From: Saccharopolyspora rosea
GTDB lineage: Bacteria; Actinomycetota; Actinomycetes; Mycobacteriales; Pseudonocardiaceae
Direction: 5' to 3'
DNA: 64,000 bases
Assembly: GCF_025643595.1 (NCBI RefSeq)
Contig: NZ_CP102826.1
Location: 4,960,001-5,024,000 of the forward strand
The position numbers were made by a program, and so were the translations under genes. Under the pieces are notes generated by a model that was given only the letters and a program-made list of their open reading frames with translations, ran no database searches and had not been told where the DNA came from. Position 1 is the stretch's first letter. Each line of letters starts with the position of its first letter. Positions 8,406-17,038 of this stretch are shown piece after piece.

Positions 8406-9905
8406 ATGACACTGATGCGGGTCAAGTCAGTTGAGCAGTCCATCCGCGATGCGGAGGCCCCCGAGTTCCGGCTGCGACGGGTGCTGCGCGCCGTCGACCT
8501 GCTGGGCATCGGCATCGGCGCGATCATCGGCACCGGCATCTTCGTGCTCACCGGTGTCGCGGCGGCCACCGACGCGGGCCCGGGCATCGCGATCTCGTTC
8601 GTCATATCCGGCATCGCCTGCGGGCTGGCCGCGCTGTGCTACGCGGAGTTCGCCTCGGTGGTGCCGGTCGCGGGCTCGGCGTACACGTTCTCCTACGCCT
8701 CGCTCGGCGAGTTCCTGGCGTGGATCATCGGCTGGGACCTGATCCTGGAGTTCGTCATCGGCGCGTCCACGGTGTCGGTGGGCTGGTCGCAGTACTTCGA
8801 CCACGCGCTGAGCGCCCTCGGCGTCCACCTCCCGGGAGCGCTGACCGCCGCGCCCGGCGCGGGCGGGATGGTGGACATCCCGGCCGCGGTCATCGCGCTG
8901 CTCCTGACGGTGGTGCTGGTGGTGGGCATCCGGCTCAGCTCGTCGGTCACCAACGTCATCGTCGCGATCAAGCTGGCCGTGGTGCTGTTCTTCATCATCT
9001 TCGGGGCGTTCTTCGTCAGCACCGCCAACTGGGTCCCGTTCATCCCGCCGCACCAGCCACCCGCTCCCGGCGGCACCGGGACCGGGCTCAACCAGCCGCT
9101 GGTGGACGCGATCTTCGGCAACAGCGGTTCGTTCGGGCTCAGCGGCCTGGTGGCCGGGGCCGCGCTGGTGTTCTTCGCCTACATCGGGTTCGACATCGTC
9201 GCCAGCGGCGCGGAGGAGACCCGGCGGCCGCAGCGGGACATGCCGATCGGCATCCTCGGATCGCTGGCGATCTGCTCGGTCCTGTACGTGCTGGTGTCGC
9301 TGGTGATGACCGGCATCGTCAAGTACCCGGGGTTGAACACCGCGGCACCGATGGCGACCGCGTTCCAGGCGATCGGCGCGCCGTGGGCGGTCGGCCTGGT
9401 CTCGATCGGTGCGATCTGCGGGCTGACCACCGTCATCCTCATCCTCATGCTCGGCCAGGCCCGCGTCGGTTTCGCGATGAGCCGGGACGGGCTGCTGCCG
9501 ACGTGGTTCGCCAAGGTCCACCCGAGGTTCCGCACCCCGTACCGGATCACCGTGATCACCGGTGTCGTGGTGGCGATCATCGCCGCGCTGACACCGATCA
9601 ACGTGCTCGCCGAGATGACCAACATCGGCACGCTGTTCGCGTTCGTCCTGGTCTCGGCCGGGGTGCTGGTGCTGCGCCGGGCCCGCCCCGACCTGCCGCG
9701 CGCGTTCCGGGTCCCGTGGGTCCCGGTGATCCCGGTGCTGGCGGTGCTGGCCTGCCTGTACCTGATGCTGAACCTGGAGGGCTGGACCTGGGTGCGGTTC
9801 GGCGTGTGGATGGTCATCGGGCTGCTGGTGTACGCGCTCTACAGCAGGCGCAACAGCCGGCTCGGCCGCGGCGAGTCGATCGAGCAGACCGCCGAGGAGT
9901 TGTGA
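8406..9905 (+). CDS. APC-superfamily amino acid permease (cationic amino acid transporter-like)
   Basis: A 499-residue integral membrane protein with about 12-13 hydrophobic segments. The first helix carries the APC signature LLGIGIGAIIGTGIFVLTG, followed by AGPGIAISFVISGI. Other typical parts are VFFAYIGFDIVASGAEETRRPQRDMPIGI and VSAGVLVLRRARPDLPRAF. This matches the CAT-like/YfnA branch that imports amino acids. Substrate cannot be deduced. It starts at ATG 8406 behind GGGAGG. A strong hairpin follows the stop. Whether it belongs functionally with the IclR-reductase-sox region downstream or stands alone is unclear. Confidence 0.88.
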   Translation: MTLMRVKSVEQSIRDAEAPEFRLRRVLRAVDLLGIGIGAIIGTGIFVLTGVAAATDAGPGIAISFVISGIACGLAALCYAEFASVVPVAGSAYTFSYASLGEFLAWIIGWDLILEFVIGASTVSVGWSQYFDHALSALGVHLPGALTAAPGAGGMVDIPAAVIALLLTVVLVVGIRLSSSVTNVIVAIKLAVVLFFIIFGAFFVSTANWVPFIPPHQPPAPGGTGTGLNQPLVDAIFGNSGSFGLSGLVAGAALVFFAYIGFDIVASGAEETRRPQRDMPIGILGSLAICSVLYVLVSLVMTGIVKYPGLNTAAPMATAFQAIGAPWAVGLVSIGAICGLTTVILILMLGQARVGFAMSRDGLLPTWFAKVHPRFRTPYRITVITGVVVAIIAALTPINVLAEMTNIGTLFAFVLVSAGVLVLRRARPDLPRAFRVPWVPVIPVLAVLACLYLMLNLEGWTWVRFGVWMVIGLLVYALYSRRNSRLGRGESIEQTAEEL

Positions 9906-9941
9906 TCCGCCCGCCGGGACCGCAGTCGCCGACCGCGTGAG

Positions 9942-9972
9942 GTGCGCGGGGTTCCCGTGGAACCCCGCGCAC
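9942..9972. terminator. Strong bidirectional hairpin terminator
   Basis: GTGCGCGGGGTTCC, a 3-nt loop, then GGAACCCCGCGCAC: a perfect 14-bp stem between the convergent permease and iclR genes. There is no U-tract, as is usual in actinomycetes. Confidence 0.8.
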
Positions 9973-9992
9973 GGCCGGCTCGGGGGCGGTCC

Positions 9993-10784
9993 TCACACCT
10001 CCAGGTAGCCCAGTTGCGAGGACAGCTCCTTGGCGGCGACCCGCATGGCCCCGACGACCTCGCGCATCCGCTTGCGCGAGAAGCGGTACGACGGGCCGGA
10101 GGCGCTCAGCGCCGCGATCACCTCGCCGTCGTGGTTGTAGACCGCGACCGCCGCGGCGTTGAGCCCCAGCTCCAGTTCCTCGTAGCTGGTCGCGTAGCCG
10201 TCGCGGACGATCAGGTCGAAGTCCTCGCGGAGCTTCGCGGCGTCGGTGACGGTCCGCGTGGTGTAGCGCTCCAGCGGCCTGCCCAGGATCTCCGCCTGGT
10301 CGTCGTCGGGCGCGTGCGCCAGCAGGACCTTCCCGCTGGAGGTGGCGTGCAGCGGCGTGCGCTGACCCACCCAGTTGTAGGCGGTGACCGCGGCCGTGCC
10401 GCGCGCCTGGCTGATGTTGATGGCGACGTCGTTGTCCCGGATCGCGATGTTGACCGTCTCGCCGAGGTCGGCGGCCAGCGACTCGCAGAACGGGCGGCCG
10501 AGCCTGGGCAGGTCCATCCGCTCGGTGGCCGCACCCGCCAACCGCACCACGCCGAAGCCGATGGCGTACTTGCCGCGCTCCCCCAGCTGCTCCACCAGGC
10601 CGCGCGCCTCCAGCACGCTGACCAACCGGGAAGCGGTGGACTTGTGCACGCCCAGCTCCCCGGCGATCTCGGTGATCCCGGCTTCTCCGTTGCGCGCCAG
10701 CAGTTCCAAGACGGTCACAGCCCGGTCGACGGACTGGACCAGTGCGCCAGAACTCCTTCCGCGTGCCTCATCTGAGCTACCCAC
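9993..10784 (-). CDS. IclR-family transcriptional regulator
   Basis: A 263-residue IclR protein: helix-turn-helix at about 18-75 (ITEIAGELGVHKSTASRLV) and effector domain (about 95-255; RTPLHATSSGKVLLAHAP; DGYATSYEELELGLNAAAV). It begins at a GTG (10784) with no clear Shine-Dalgarno. It is divergent from the ferredoxin-reductase gene, with an inverted repeat between them whose half-site resembles that at the first iclR locus. It likely governs the reductase and perhaps further betaine-demethylation genes. The effector is not known. Confidence 0.88.
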   Translation of the reverse strand: MGSSDEARGRSSGALVQSVDRAVTVLELLARNGEAGITEIAGELGVHKSTASRLVSVLEARGLVEQLGERGKYAIGFGVVRLAGAATERMDLPRLGRPFCESLAADLGETVNIAIRDNDVAINISQARGTAAVTAYNWVGQRTPLHATSSGKVLLAHAPDDDQAEILGRPLERYTTRTVTDAAKLREDFDLIVRDGYATSYEELELGLNAAAVAVYNHDGEVIAALSASGPSYRFSRKRMREVVGAMRVAAKELSSQLGYLEV

Positions 10785-10868
10785 GGGTCAACCGTATCCG
10801 TTCGAGGTGCACATCCTGGAACCATCCGTTATCCCTCTTGACGTTGTCGCAACAAAAGGGTCAGATTT

Positions 10869-10904
10869 GTTGCACATAATACGCCCTGTTTCACATTGTG
10901 CAAC
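10869..10904. promoter_or_regulatory. Inverted repeat, likely IclR operator
   Basis: GTTGCACA (10869-10876) and TGTGCAAC (10897-10904) form an 8-bp inverted repeat with a 20-bp spacer. They lie just before the GGAGG near the FAD reductase and downstream of the divergent iclR start. A shorter palindrome GTTGTCGCAAC is at 10843-10853. The right arm in context (TTGTGCAACG) resembles the AATGTGCG(T/A)CG repeats at 6250 and 6270. Confidence 0.5.
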
Positions 10905-10959
10905 GGAGGTGTGGGGTGTTGGCTCTCGCTGGGTGCGCCGTCCCGGGCGTGGTCGTGCT

Positions 10960-12162
10960 ATGAGGACGGTGGCCGTCGTCGGTTCGTCGGTGGCGGGCTG
11001 GCGGGCCGCCCAGGAACTGCGCGAACAGGGCTTCGACGGACGGCTGGTGATCATCGGCGCCGAGTCGCACCGACCGTACGACCGACCGCCGCTGTCCAAG
11101 GAGTTCCTGGTCGGAGAGCTGCAACCGGCTGAACTCGCGCTCGGCTCCGAGCAGGAGGAAGCCGAGCTCGCCGCCGAGTGGCGGCTCGGCACCACCGCCG
11201 TGCGCCTGGATCCGCGGCGCGGCGCGGTGGTGCTCTCCGACGGCACCGAGGTGCGGGCGGACGGCGTCGTGGTGGCCACCGGCTCGACCCGGCTGACCGT
11301 GCCCGGCGCGGAGGAGGCGCCCGGCTGCCACCTGCTGCGCAGCGTCGACGACGCGCTGGCGCTGCGCGGCGAGGTCCGCGCCGGGGCCCGCGTGGTGGTC
11401 GTCGGCGGCGGCCTGATCGGCGGGGAGATCGCTTCCGCGTGCCGGTCGCTGGGCGCGCACGTGACCCTGATCGACGGCCAGCACGTGCCGCTGGCCCGCA
11501 CCCTCGGGCTCGAACTCGCGCCGCTGTGCCTGGAGATGCACGAGGAGAACGGGGTCCGGGTGCGCTGCGGCACCCCGGCCACCCGGGTCATCACCGACGG
11601 CTCGCCGGTCACCGGCGTCGAACTGGCCGACGGCCGGGTCGTCCCGGCCGACGCGGTGGTCGTCGAGGTCGGGGCCGAACCCACCACCCGGTGGCTGCGC
11701 GGCTCCGGGCTGAAGCTGCGCGACGGGGTCGTGACCAACTCCGGGTGCGTCACCGCGCTGCCCAACGTCGTCGCGGTCGGCGACGTCGCGCGCTACCTGC
11801 CGCCGCACCGCAGCCACAGCATCCGCAGCGACCACTGGTCGACGGCGATGAACCAGCCGCCGGTCGCGGTGCGCAACCTGCTGGCCGGGAGCACGGTCGA
11901 GCACTACACCGGGATCCCGCACTTCTGGTCCCAGCAGTACGGGGCGACGCTGCAGTACGCGGGGTACGGCGGCCCGAAGGACCAGATCACCGTCGTGGAG
12001 GGTTCCCTGGCGGCGCGCCGGTTCGTGGCGACCTACCAGCGCCAGGGCCGCACGGTGGGCGTGTTCGCGCTGAACATGCCCAAGCAGTTCGCCGTGCACC
12101 GCCGACGCCTCGTCGCGGCCTTCACCGCGGCCGAACCGGTCGGCGCCCGCTCCCGCCCGTGA
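10960..12162 (+). CDS. FAD-dependent ferredoxin/rubredoxin-type reductase
   Basis: A 400-residue pyridine-nucleotide:disulfide-oxidoreductase-type protein of the rhodocoxin/ferredoxin reductase (BenC-unrelated, FAD-only) group. It has an N-terminal FAD site VAVVGSSVAGWRAAQEL (Ser replaces the usual Gly in GxGxxG at one place), PYDRPPLSKEFL, an NAD-binding VVVVGGGLIGGEIASA and a second FAD motif NVVAVGDVARY. Such enzymes move electrons from NAD(P)H to a ferredoxin serving a Rieske oxygenase or P450. In a betaine setting a Rieske demethylase (glycine-betaine or stachydrine monooxygenase) would be expected, but no oxygenase or ferredoxin gene is in the window. ATG 10960 was chosen because the Rossmann fold starts right after it; upstream frame lacks similarity. 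Confidence 0.8.
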   Translation: MRTVAVVGSSVAGWRAAQELREQGFDGRLVIIGAESHRPYDRPPLSKEFLVGELQPAELALGSEQEEAELAAEWRLGTTAVRLDPRRGAVVLSDGTEVRADGVVVATGSTRLTVPGAEEAPGCHLLRSVDDALALRGEVRAGARVVVVGGGLIGGEIASACRSLGAHVTLIDGQHVPLARTLGLELAPLCLEMHEENGVRVRCGTPATRVITDGSPVTGVELADGRVVPADAVVVEVGAEPTTRWLRGSGLKLRDGVVTNSGCVTALPNVVAVGDVARYLPPHRSHSIRSDHWSTAMNQPPVAVRNLLAGSTVEHYTGIPHFWSQQYGATLQYAGYGGPKDQITVVEGSLAARRFVATYQRQGRTVGVFALNMPKQFAVHRRRLVAAFTAAEPVGARSRP

Positions 12163-12193
12163 GCGCCTGCCGCCGGGGGCGCGCGGCACCGCG

Positions 12194-12817
12194 TCAGCGG
12201 CCGGTGAACTCGGTCATGGCGTCCAGCAGGAGGTCGGCGAGGTAACCGGCGAAGGAGCAGGGCACGAGCAGGCGGTAGGCCGGTTCCGGGCCGACCTGCC
12301 AGAGGACCGCCTGGGTGCGGCCGACCGCCGTCCGCGCGCACCGGCCCGGGCCGAAGGCGCGCGGGTGCAGGTCGAGCGGGCACACCTTCTCCAGCACCTC
12401 CCGCGCCATCCGACCGGACAGCCGCAGCGCAGTGCGGCTCGCGGACACGTCGACCGTCGATCCCGGCGCATCGGCCAGCGCACCGCGGGCCGCGGTGAGC
12501 ACCTCGTCGGCGAGCCCGTCGGGCGCCACGAGCAGCCACTCGTCGTCACCGAGCCGCAGCGCGGCGCGCTCGGCGTCCCCGGTGACCTGGCCGGGCCGCG
12601 GCAGGGCCAGGCCGAGGGCGTGCTGGACGCGCGCCACCGCCGGGCTCCCCGCGGGCACGCGCAGGTCGACCTGGGTGCGGAACGGTTCCTCGGCCAGCCG
12701 CACGCCGCGCAGGCCGTCCGCGCCGCGGGCCTCGAACTCGACGGCGCGGTGGGCCAGCGGGCTGCGGCGCAGCGAGCGGGTGTCGACCTGCCGGTCAGCG
12801 GGGCTGACGACCGTCAC
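12194..12817 (-). CDS. soxG: Sarcosine oxidase gamma subunit
   Basis: A 207-residue SoxG-family protein (LRRSPLAHRAVEFEARG at the start, then LGDDEWLLVAPDG and VDVSASRTALRLSG, and CARTAVGRTQAVLWQ near the end, all typical of the T-protein-like fold). It is the smallest catalytically silent part of heterotetrameric sarcosine oxidase. GTG start at 12817 overlaps the soxA 3' end by 23 bp, so it is the last gene of soxB-soxD-soxA-soxG. It converges on the FAD reductase gene with a 31-bp gap. Confidence 0.88.
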   Translation of the reverse strand: MTVVSPADRQVDTRSLRRSPLAHRAVEFEARGADGLRGVRLAEEPFRTQVDLRVPAGSPAVARVQHALGLALPRPGQVTGDAERAALRLGDDEWLLVAPDGLADEVLTAARGALADAPGSTVDVSASRTALRLSGRMAREVLEKVCPLDLHPRAFGPGRCARTAVGRTQAVLWQVGPEPAYRLLVPCSFAGYLADLLLDAMTEFTGR

Positions 12818-15587
12818 GGCGGGCTCCTTCCTCGTCGTAGAACACCGGTCCGGTCACCCGGACCGGGATCGACCGGCCGGACACCGGGGCGTGCAGCACC
12901 TCGCCGACGCGCCGGCGCCCGTCCGCCACCAGCGCCAGCGCGAACGTCCTGCCGAGCGCGGCGCTGCGGTAGCTGGAGGTGACATGGCCGAGCGTCGGCA
13001 CCGGGGGTTCCCGGGCGACCTCGGGTTCGACCAGGGGAGCACCCTCCGGCAGCCGTTCCCCGGGGTCGACCGGCAGCAGCCCGACCAACTGCTTGCGCCC
13101 CTCCCGCGCGGCGTCCGGCCGGGCGAGCGCCCGCTTGCCCACGAAGTCCGCGCGCCGGGACACCACCCGGTCCATGCCGAGGTCGAGCGGGGTGACGGTG
13201 CCGTCGGTGTCCTGCCCGATGACCACGAACCCCTTCTCGGCGCGCAGCACGCGCACGGTCTCGGTGCCGTACGGGGTGATCCCGAAGTCCTGCCCGGCCT
13301 CGTGCACCGCCTCCCAGACCGCCAGGCCGTACCAGGTGGCCACGTCGACCTCGAAGGCCAGCTCACCGGAGAACGAGATCCGGCTGATCCGCGCCGGGAT
13401 CCCGCTGGCCAGCACCGTCTCCCGGAACTCCATGAACCGGAACGCCTCGGCCGAGACGTCCAGCTCCGGTGCGACGCGGGCGATCACCTCGCGGGAGTCG
13501 GGGCCGACCACGGCGAGCCCGGCCCACTGCTCGGTGACCGGCGTGCAGTGCACGGCCAGGTGCGACCACTCGGTCCGCAGCCACTCCTCCAGCCACTCCA
13601 GGACCGCGGCGGCGTTGCCGGTGGTGGTGCTCATCAGGTAGCGGTCCTCGGCGAGCCGCAGCGCGACGCCGTCGTCGAAGACCGCCCCGTCCGGGGTGCA
13701 CAGGACGCCGTAGCGGCACCTGCCGACCGCGAGCTCGGCCAGGGCGCTGGTGCAGATCCGGTCGAGGAACTCCGGCGCGTCCGGCCCGACGACCTCGATC
13801 TTGCCGAGCGTGCTGACGTCCACCACCGCCACGCCCTCGCGCGCCGCGAGGCATTCGCGGTGCACGGCGGCGTCCACGTCCTCGCCGGGGCGGGGGTAGC
13901 ACCGCGCCCGCCGCCACTGGCCGACGTCCTCGAACTCCGCGCCGTGCGCGACGTGCCAGGAGTGCATCGGCGTGGTGCGCACCGGGTCGTGCAGCTCGCC
14001 GCGGTCGCGCCCGGCGAGCAGCGCGAACGACACCGGGGTGCACGGGCGGGACGTGGTGGTGCCGGCGTCGGCGGCCAGCGCGTCGGCGACGAGGCCGATC
14101 GCGCCCACCCCGGACGTCCTGCCCCGGTCGCTGCCGACGGTCGGGCTGCGCTCGACCGAGCGCCACACGTCGGCCACCGTGGAATCCCGTTGCAGGTCGA
14201 CGAAGTGGTCGTGCCACCGCTGCGGGTCGCCGTCCTCCGCCGGGACCAGCCACAGCGGACGCGGCTGGGCCGCCGGTCGGTCGCCGCTGACCGGCGGCAC
14301 CGGCGGCGACGCGACGCGGAACCCGGCGGCGGTGGACGCCTCCGCCCCGGCGGCCAGACCCTGCGCCAGGCACCCGGCCAGGTCGTAGGTGCCGCGCGCG
14401 GCACCCACCACGCGGGGCAGCCCGGCGCCCTGCTCGGGCACGAACCCGGCGACGACCTGGTCCCAGCGCAGCGTCCCGCCCGCCTGGCTGAACAGGTCCA
14501 GCACCGGGCTCCACCCGCCGCAGACCGCCAGCAGGTCGCAGTCGAGTTCCTCGGCGGGACCGGCGAGCAGCCCCGCGTCGTCGACCGGCGCGACGCGCAC
14601 CGACCGCACCCGCCGCTGCCCCGACGTGCCGACGACGGCCGAACCGGTGTACAGCCGAGCCCCCGCTTCGCGGGCCTGCGCGCGGAGCCGTTCCGGCGGG
14701 TTCGGCCGGGTGTCCACGACCGCGACGACCCGCGCCCCGGCCGCGGCGAGATCGGCCACCGCGCGGTAGGCGCTGTCGGAGGTGGTGAACACGACCGCCC
14801 GCCGACCCGGCAGCACGCCGTAGCGGTTGAGGTAGCTGCGCACGGCCGAGGCGAGCATGACGCCCGGGCGGTCGTTGTCGGCGAACACCACCGGCCGTTC
14901 GCGCGCGCCGGTCGCCAGCACCACGCGCCGCGCGCGCACGTGCCACAGCCGCCGCCGGTTGCCCCGGTGCTCGGCGACCAGCAGGTGCCCGTGGTCGTGG
15001 TGGCTGACGGCGGTGGCCCGGGTGAGCACCCGGACCTCGGGCAGTTCCACGAATTCCCTGACGGCGCGGGAGATCCACGCGGTGGCCGGACGCCCGTCGA
15101 TGTGCTCGGCACCGTCCAGCAGCGCCCCGCCGAGTTCGCGCCCCCGGTCGACGAGGACCACCCGCGCGCCGCCGCGACCGGCGGCCAGGGCGGCGGCGAT
15201 GCCGGTCGGTCCGGCACCGACCACGGCGACGTCGGCGTGCGCGTACTTCTTGTCGTGGACGGTGTCCCCGGGTGCGTTGCCGAGCCAGCCGACGCCGGAC
15301 AGGCTCGCCGCCTGGAGGCCGTCGAACAGCTCCAGCTCGGTCGCCGGGACCATCGGTTCCGGGCGTCCGTTGAGGACCTGCACGTGCGCGTTGGGTTCGG
15401 TGCAGTCGGCGGTGACGATGCCGCGCGGCCGGTCGCGGTGGATCGACGGCCCGACCTCGATCCGCCCGGACGCCAGCAGCGCCGAGGCGAGCGTGTCCCC
15501 GGGGTGCCCGGTGAACTCGATGCCGTCCAGGGTGAACCGCAGGGTCCGGGTGCGGTCGATGCGCCCGCCGCTGTCCAGCCGGGTCAT
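12795..15587 (-). CDS. soxA: Sarcosine oxidase alpha subunit
   Basis: A 930-residue SoxA. N-terminal 2Fe-2S-like/ubiquitin fold (about 10-95; GHPGDTLASALLASG), NAD/FAD-type Rossmann domain (VAVVGAGPTGIAAALAAGRGG; VVLATGARERPVVF), a second domain with LLAVCGGWSPVLDLFSQ, and a GcvT-like tetrahydrofolate-binding half (about 560-930; VAVVDVSTLGKIEVVGPDA, SFSGELAFEVDV). With SoxB it oxidises sarcosine to glycine and passes the methyl carbon to tetrahydrofolate as 5,10-methylene-THF, making H2O2. Start ATG 15587 overlaps the stop of the mini-soxD in an ATGA arrangement. Full length for the family. Confidence 0.93.
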   Translation of the reverse strand: MTRLDSGGRIDRTRTLRFTLDGIEFTGHPGDTLASALLASGRIEVGPSIHRDRPRGIVTADCTEPNAHVQVLNGRPEPMVPATELELFDGLQAASLSGVGWLGNAPGDTVHDKKYAHADVAVVGAGPTGIAAALAAGRGGARVVLVDRGRELGGALLDGAEHIDGRPATAWISRAVREFVELPEVRVLTRATAVSHHDHGHLLVAEHRGNRRRLWHVRARRVVLATGARERPVVFADNDRPGVMLASAVRSYLNRYGVLPGRRAVVFTTSDSAYRAVADLAAAGARVVAVVDTRPNPPERLRAQAREAGARLYTGSAVVGTSGQRRVRSVRVAPVDDAGLLAGPAEELDCDLLAVCGGWSPVLDLFSQAGGTLRWDQVVAGFVPEQGAGLPRVVGAARGTYDLAGCLAQGLAAGAEASTAAGFRVASPPVPPVSGDRPAAQPRPLWLVPAEDGDPQRWHDHFVDLQRDSTVADVWRSVERSPTVGSDRGRTSGVGAIGLVADALAADAGTTTSRPCTPVSFALLAGRDRGELHDPVRTTPMHSWHVAHGAEFEDVGQWRRARCYPRPGEDVDAAVHRECLAAREGVAVVDVSTLGKIEVVGPDAPEFLDRICTSALAELAVGRCRYGVLCTPDGAVFDDGVALRLAEDRYLMSTTTGNAAAVLEWLEEWLRTEWSHLAVHCTPVTEQWAGLAVVGPDSREVIARVAPELDVSAEAFRFMEFRETVLASGIPARISRISFSGELAFEVDVATWYGLAVWEAVHEAGQDFGITPYGTETVRVLRAEKGFVVIGQDTDGTVTPLDLGMDRVVSRRADFVGKRALARPDAAREGRKQLVGLLPVDPGERLPEGAPLVEPEVAREPPVPTLGHVTSSYRSAALGRTFALALVADGRRRVGEVLHAPVSGRSIPVRVTGPVFYDEEGARRDGRQPR

Positions 15588-15679
15588 GGGGTCACCGTCC
15601 CGGGGAGCTCGGAGCGCACCTGGACGACGGTGCGCCACCGGCGGCATCCGGCGGTGTGCGCCCGGTGGATCAGCGACAT
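15584..15679 (-). CDS. soxD: Truncated sarcosine oxidase delta subunit, 31 codons
   Basis: A 31-codon frame at the place soxD always occupies, between soxB and soxA. It has an excellent AGGAGG 5 nt before its ATG and an ATGA overlap with soxA. The peptide starts MSLI, as SoxD proteins often do (M-x-L-I), and goes straight to HTAGCRRW, which matches the C-terminal part of SoxD (the H-x-x-GCR-x-W segment). The roughly 50-60 residues in between, including the CxxC zinc-ligand region of normal ~90-residue SoxD, are missing. This looks like an in-frame internal deletion whose translation signals have been kept, perhaps to maintain coupling to soxA. Whether the peptide folds or binds is unknown. 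Confidence 0.65.
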   Translation of the reverse strand: MSLIHRAHTAGCRRWRTVVQVRSELPGTVTP

Positions 15680-15713
15680 CGGTGCCTCCTGGGGACGGCG
15701 AGCGGGTTGCCCG

Positions 15714-16934
15714 TCAGCGCGCGACGGCGGTCGCGCCGGGTTCGTCGACGAGCGCGCCGGTGGTGAAGCGTTCGAGGCCGAAGGGCTCGTTGAGCGGATG
15801 GGGACGTCCGGTGGCGATGGTGTGCGCGTACACCCAGCCCGCACCGGGGGTCGCCGCGAACCCGCCGGTTCCCCAGCCGCAGTTGAGGAACAGGTTCTCG
15901 TACGGCGTCGGGCCGATGATCGGCGAGGCGTCCGGGGTGACGTCCGCAGTGCCCGCCCAGGTGCGGACCACGTGCGCGTTGGCGAAGATCGGGAACAGCT
16001 CCAGCGCGGCGGCCAGTCGCCGTTCCACCGCGTGCACCGGGTCCTGCCTGCCGTCCTGGGCGTCCACGCCCGCGCCCAGCACCAGCTCTCCCCCGCGCGC
16101 CTGGCTGCAGTGGACGTGCGCGTGACGCGACAGCACCGCGCACGGGTGGACGGGTTCGAGCGGTTCGGACACCAGCGCCTGCAACGGGTGGCTCTGCACC
16201 GGGACGCGGAGTCCGAGCGCGTCGGTGAGCGACGCGGTGCGAGCGCCGACGGCCAGCGCCACCCGGCCGGCCGAGATCGGGCCGCGCGCGGTGCGCACGC
16301 CGGTCACCCGGTCGCCCGCGGTGAGGAATCCGGTGACCTCGCAGCCCGGGACGAGGTGGACGCCCAGTTCACCGGCCCGGCGGGCGAACGCCCACGCCAC
16401 GTGGTCGTGCTCGGCGATCCCGCCGCGGCGGTGGTAGGTCGCGCCGAGCACCGGGTAGCGGACGTCGCGGGAGAGGTCGAGGACCGGGCAGATCTCGGCG
16501 ATCTCCTCGGGGGTCACCCACTCCGCGTCGACGCCGTCGAGCTCGTCGGCGAACACCCGCCGCCGGGAGTCGCGGACCTCCTGTTCGGTGTGCGCGAGGT
16601 CGAGCACACCGGGCCGGCCGAGCAGGAATTCGTGCTCCAGCTCGGCGGGCAGCCGCTCCCACAGCCGCAGCGCGTGGTCGTGGAACGCGGCGCGCTGCTC
16701 GCCGCGGTGGGCGGTCCGGATGATCGCGGTGTTGCGGGCCGTGCTGCCGCCCGCCGGCCACCCGCGTTCCAGCACGGCAACGTTGCGGATGTCGTGGTCG
16801 CGCGCGAGGTAGTAGGCGGTCGCCAGGCCGTGGCCGCCGGCACCGACGATCACCACGTCGTAGCGCAGCTGCGGCCCGGGATCGCGCCACCGCCGCGCGG
16901 GCGGCTCCGGCGGCGGGGTGCGGGACGGGGTCAC
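15714..16934 (-). CDS. soxB: Sarcosine oxidase beta subunit
   Basis: A 406-residue SoxB, a DAO-type FAD oxidoreductase. N-terminal DVVIVGAGGHGLATAYYLARDH binds FAD (given here in part: VIVGAGGHGLA). GSTARNTAIIRTA is the conserved second motif, YHRRGGIAEHDHVAWAF holds the His expected to carry covalent FMN in heterotetrameric enzymes, and GTADVTPDASPIIG and NCGWGTGGFAATPG close the fold. It carries the sarcosine-oxidising site. Two tandem GTG codons (16937, 16934) follow GGAGG; the second has the better 5-nt spacing. First gene of the sox operon, divergent from the FCD-GntR gene. Confidence 0.92.
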   Translation of the reverse strand: MTPSRTPPPEPPARRWRDPGPQLRYDVVIVGAGGHGLATAYYLARDHDIRNVAVLERGWPAGGSTARNTAIIRTAHRGEQRAAFHDHALRLWERLPAELEHEFLLGRPGVLDLAHTEQEVRDSRRRVFADELDGVDAEWVTPEEIAEICPVLDLSRDVRYPVLGATYHRRGGIAEHDHVAWAFARRAGELGVHLVPGCEVTGFLTAGDRVTGVRTARGPISAGRVALAVGARTASLTDALGLRVPVQSHPLQALVSEPLEPVHPCAVLSRHAHVHCSQARGGELVLGAGVDAQDGRQDPVHAVERRLAAALELFPIFANAHVVRTWAGTADVTPDASPIIGPTPYENLFLNCGWGTGGFAATPGAGWVYAHTIATGRPHPLNEPFGLERFTTGALVDEPGATAVAR

Positions 16935-17001
16935 CACAGCCTCCAGGGATGTCGATGAACCAGCAGTGACCTGGGAAGAAGAAGATCCGGATTTTGACCG
17001 A

Positions 17002-17031
17002 CAACTGATATGTCAGTTGGTGGCGTAGAGT
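17002..17031. promoter_or_regulatory. GntR operator and -10 of a leaderless gntR gene
   Basis: CAACTGATATGTCAGTTG (17002-17019) is an 18-bp palindrome with 7-bp arms in the soxB/gntR intergenic region. TAGAGT (17026-17031) follows and ends 7 nt before the gntR ATG, the layout of a leaderless promoter. A repressor bound here would cover the promoter of gntR and lie upstream of soxB. Confidence 0.65.
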
Positions 17032-17038
17032 ACGAGCC

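Noticed and set aside
12315..16958. A 1547-codon plus-strand open frame opposite the sarcosine oxidase genes
   Set aside because: It is antisense to four well-recognised sox genes, has low-complexity Arg/Gly/Pro-rich sequence, and has no family similarity. High GC commonly produces such frames.
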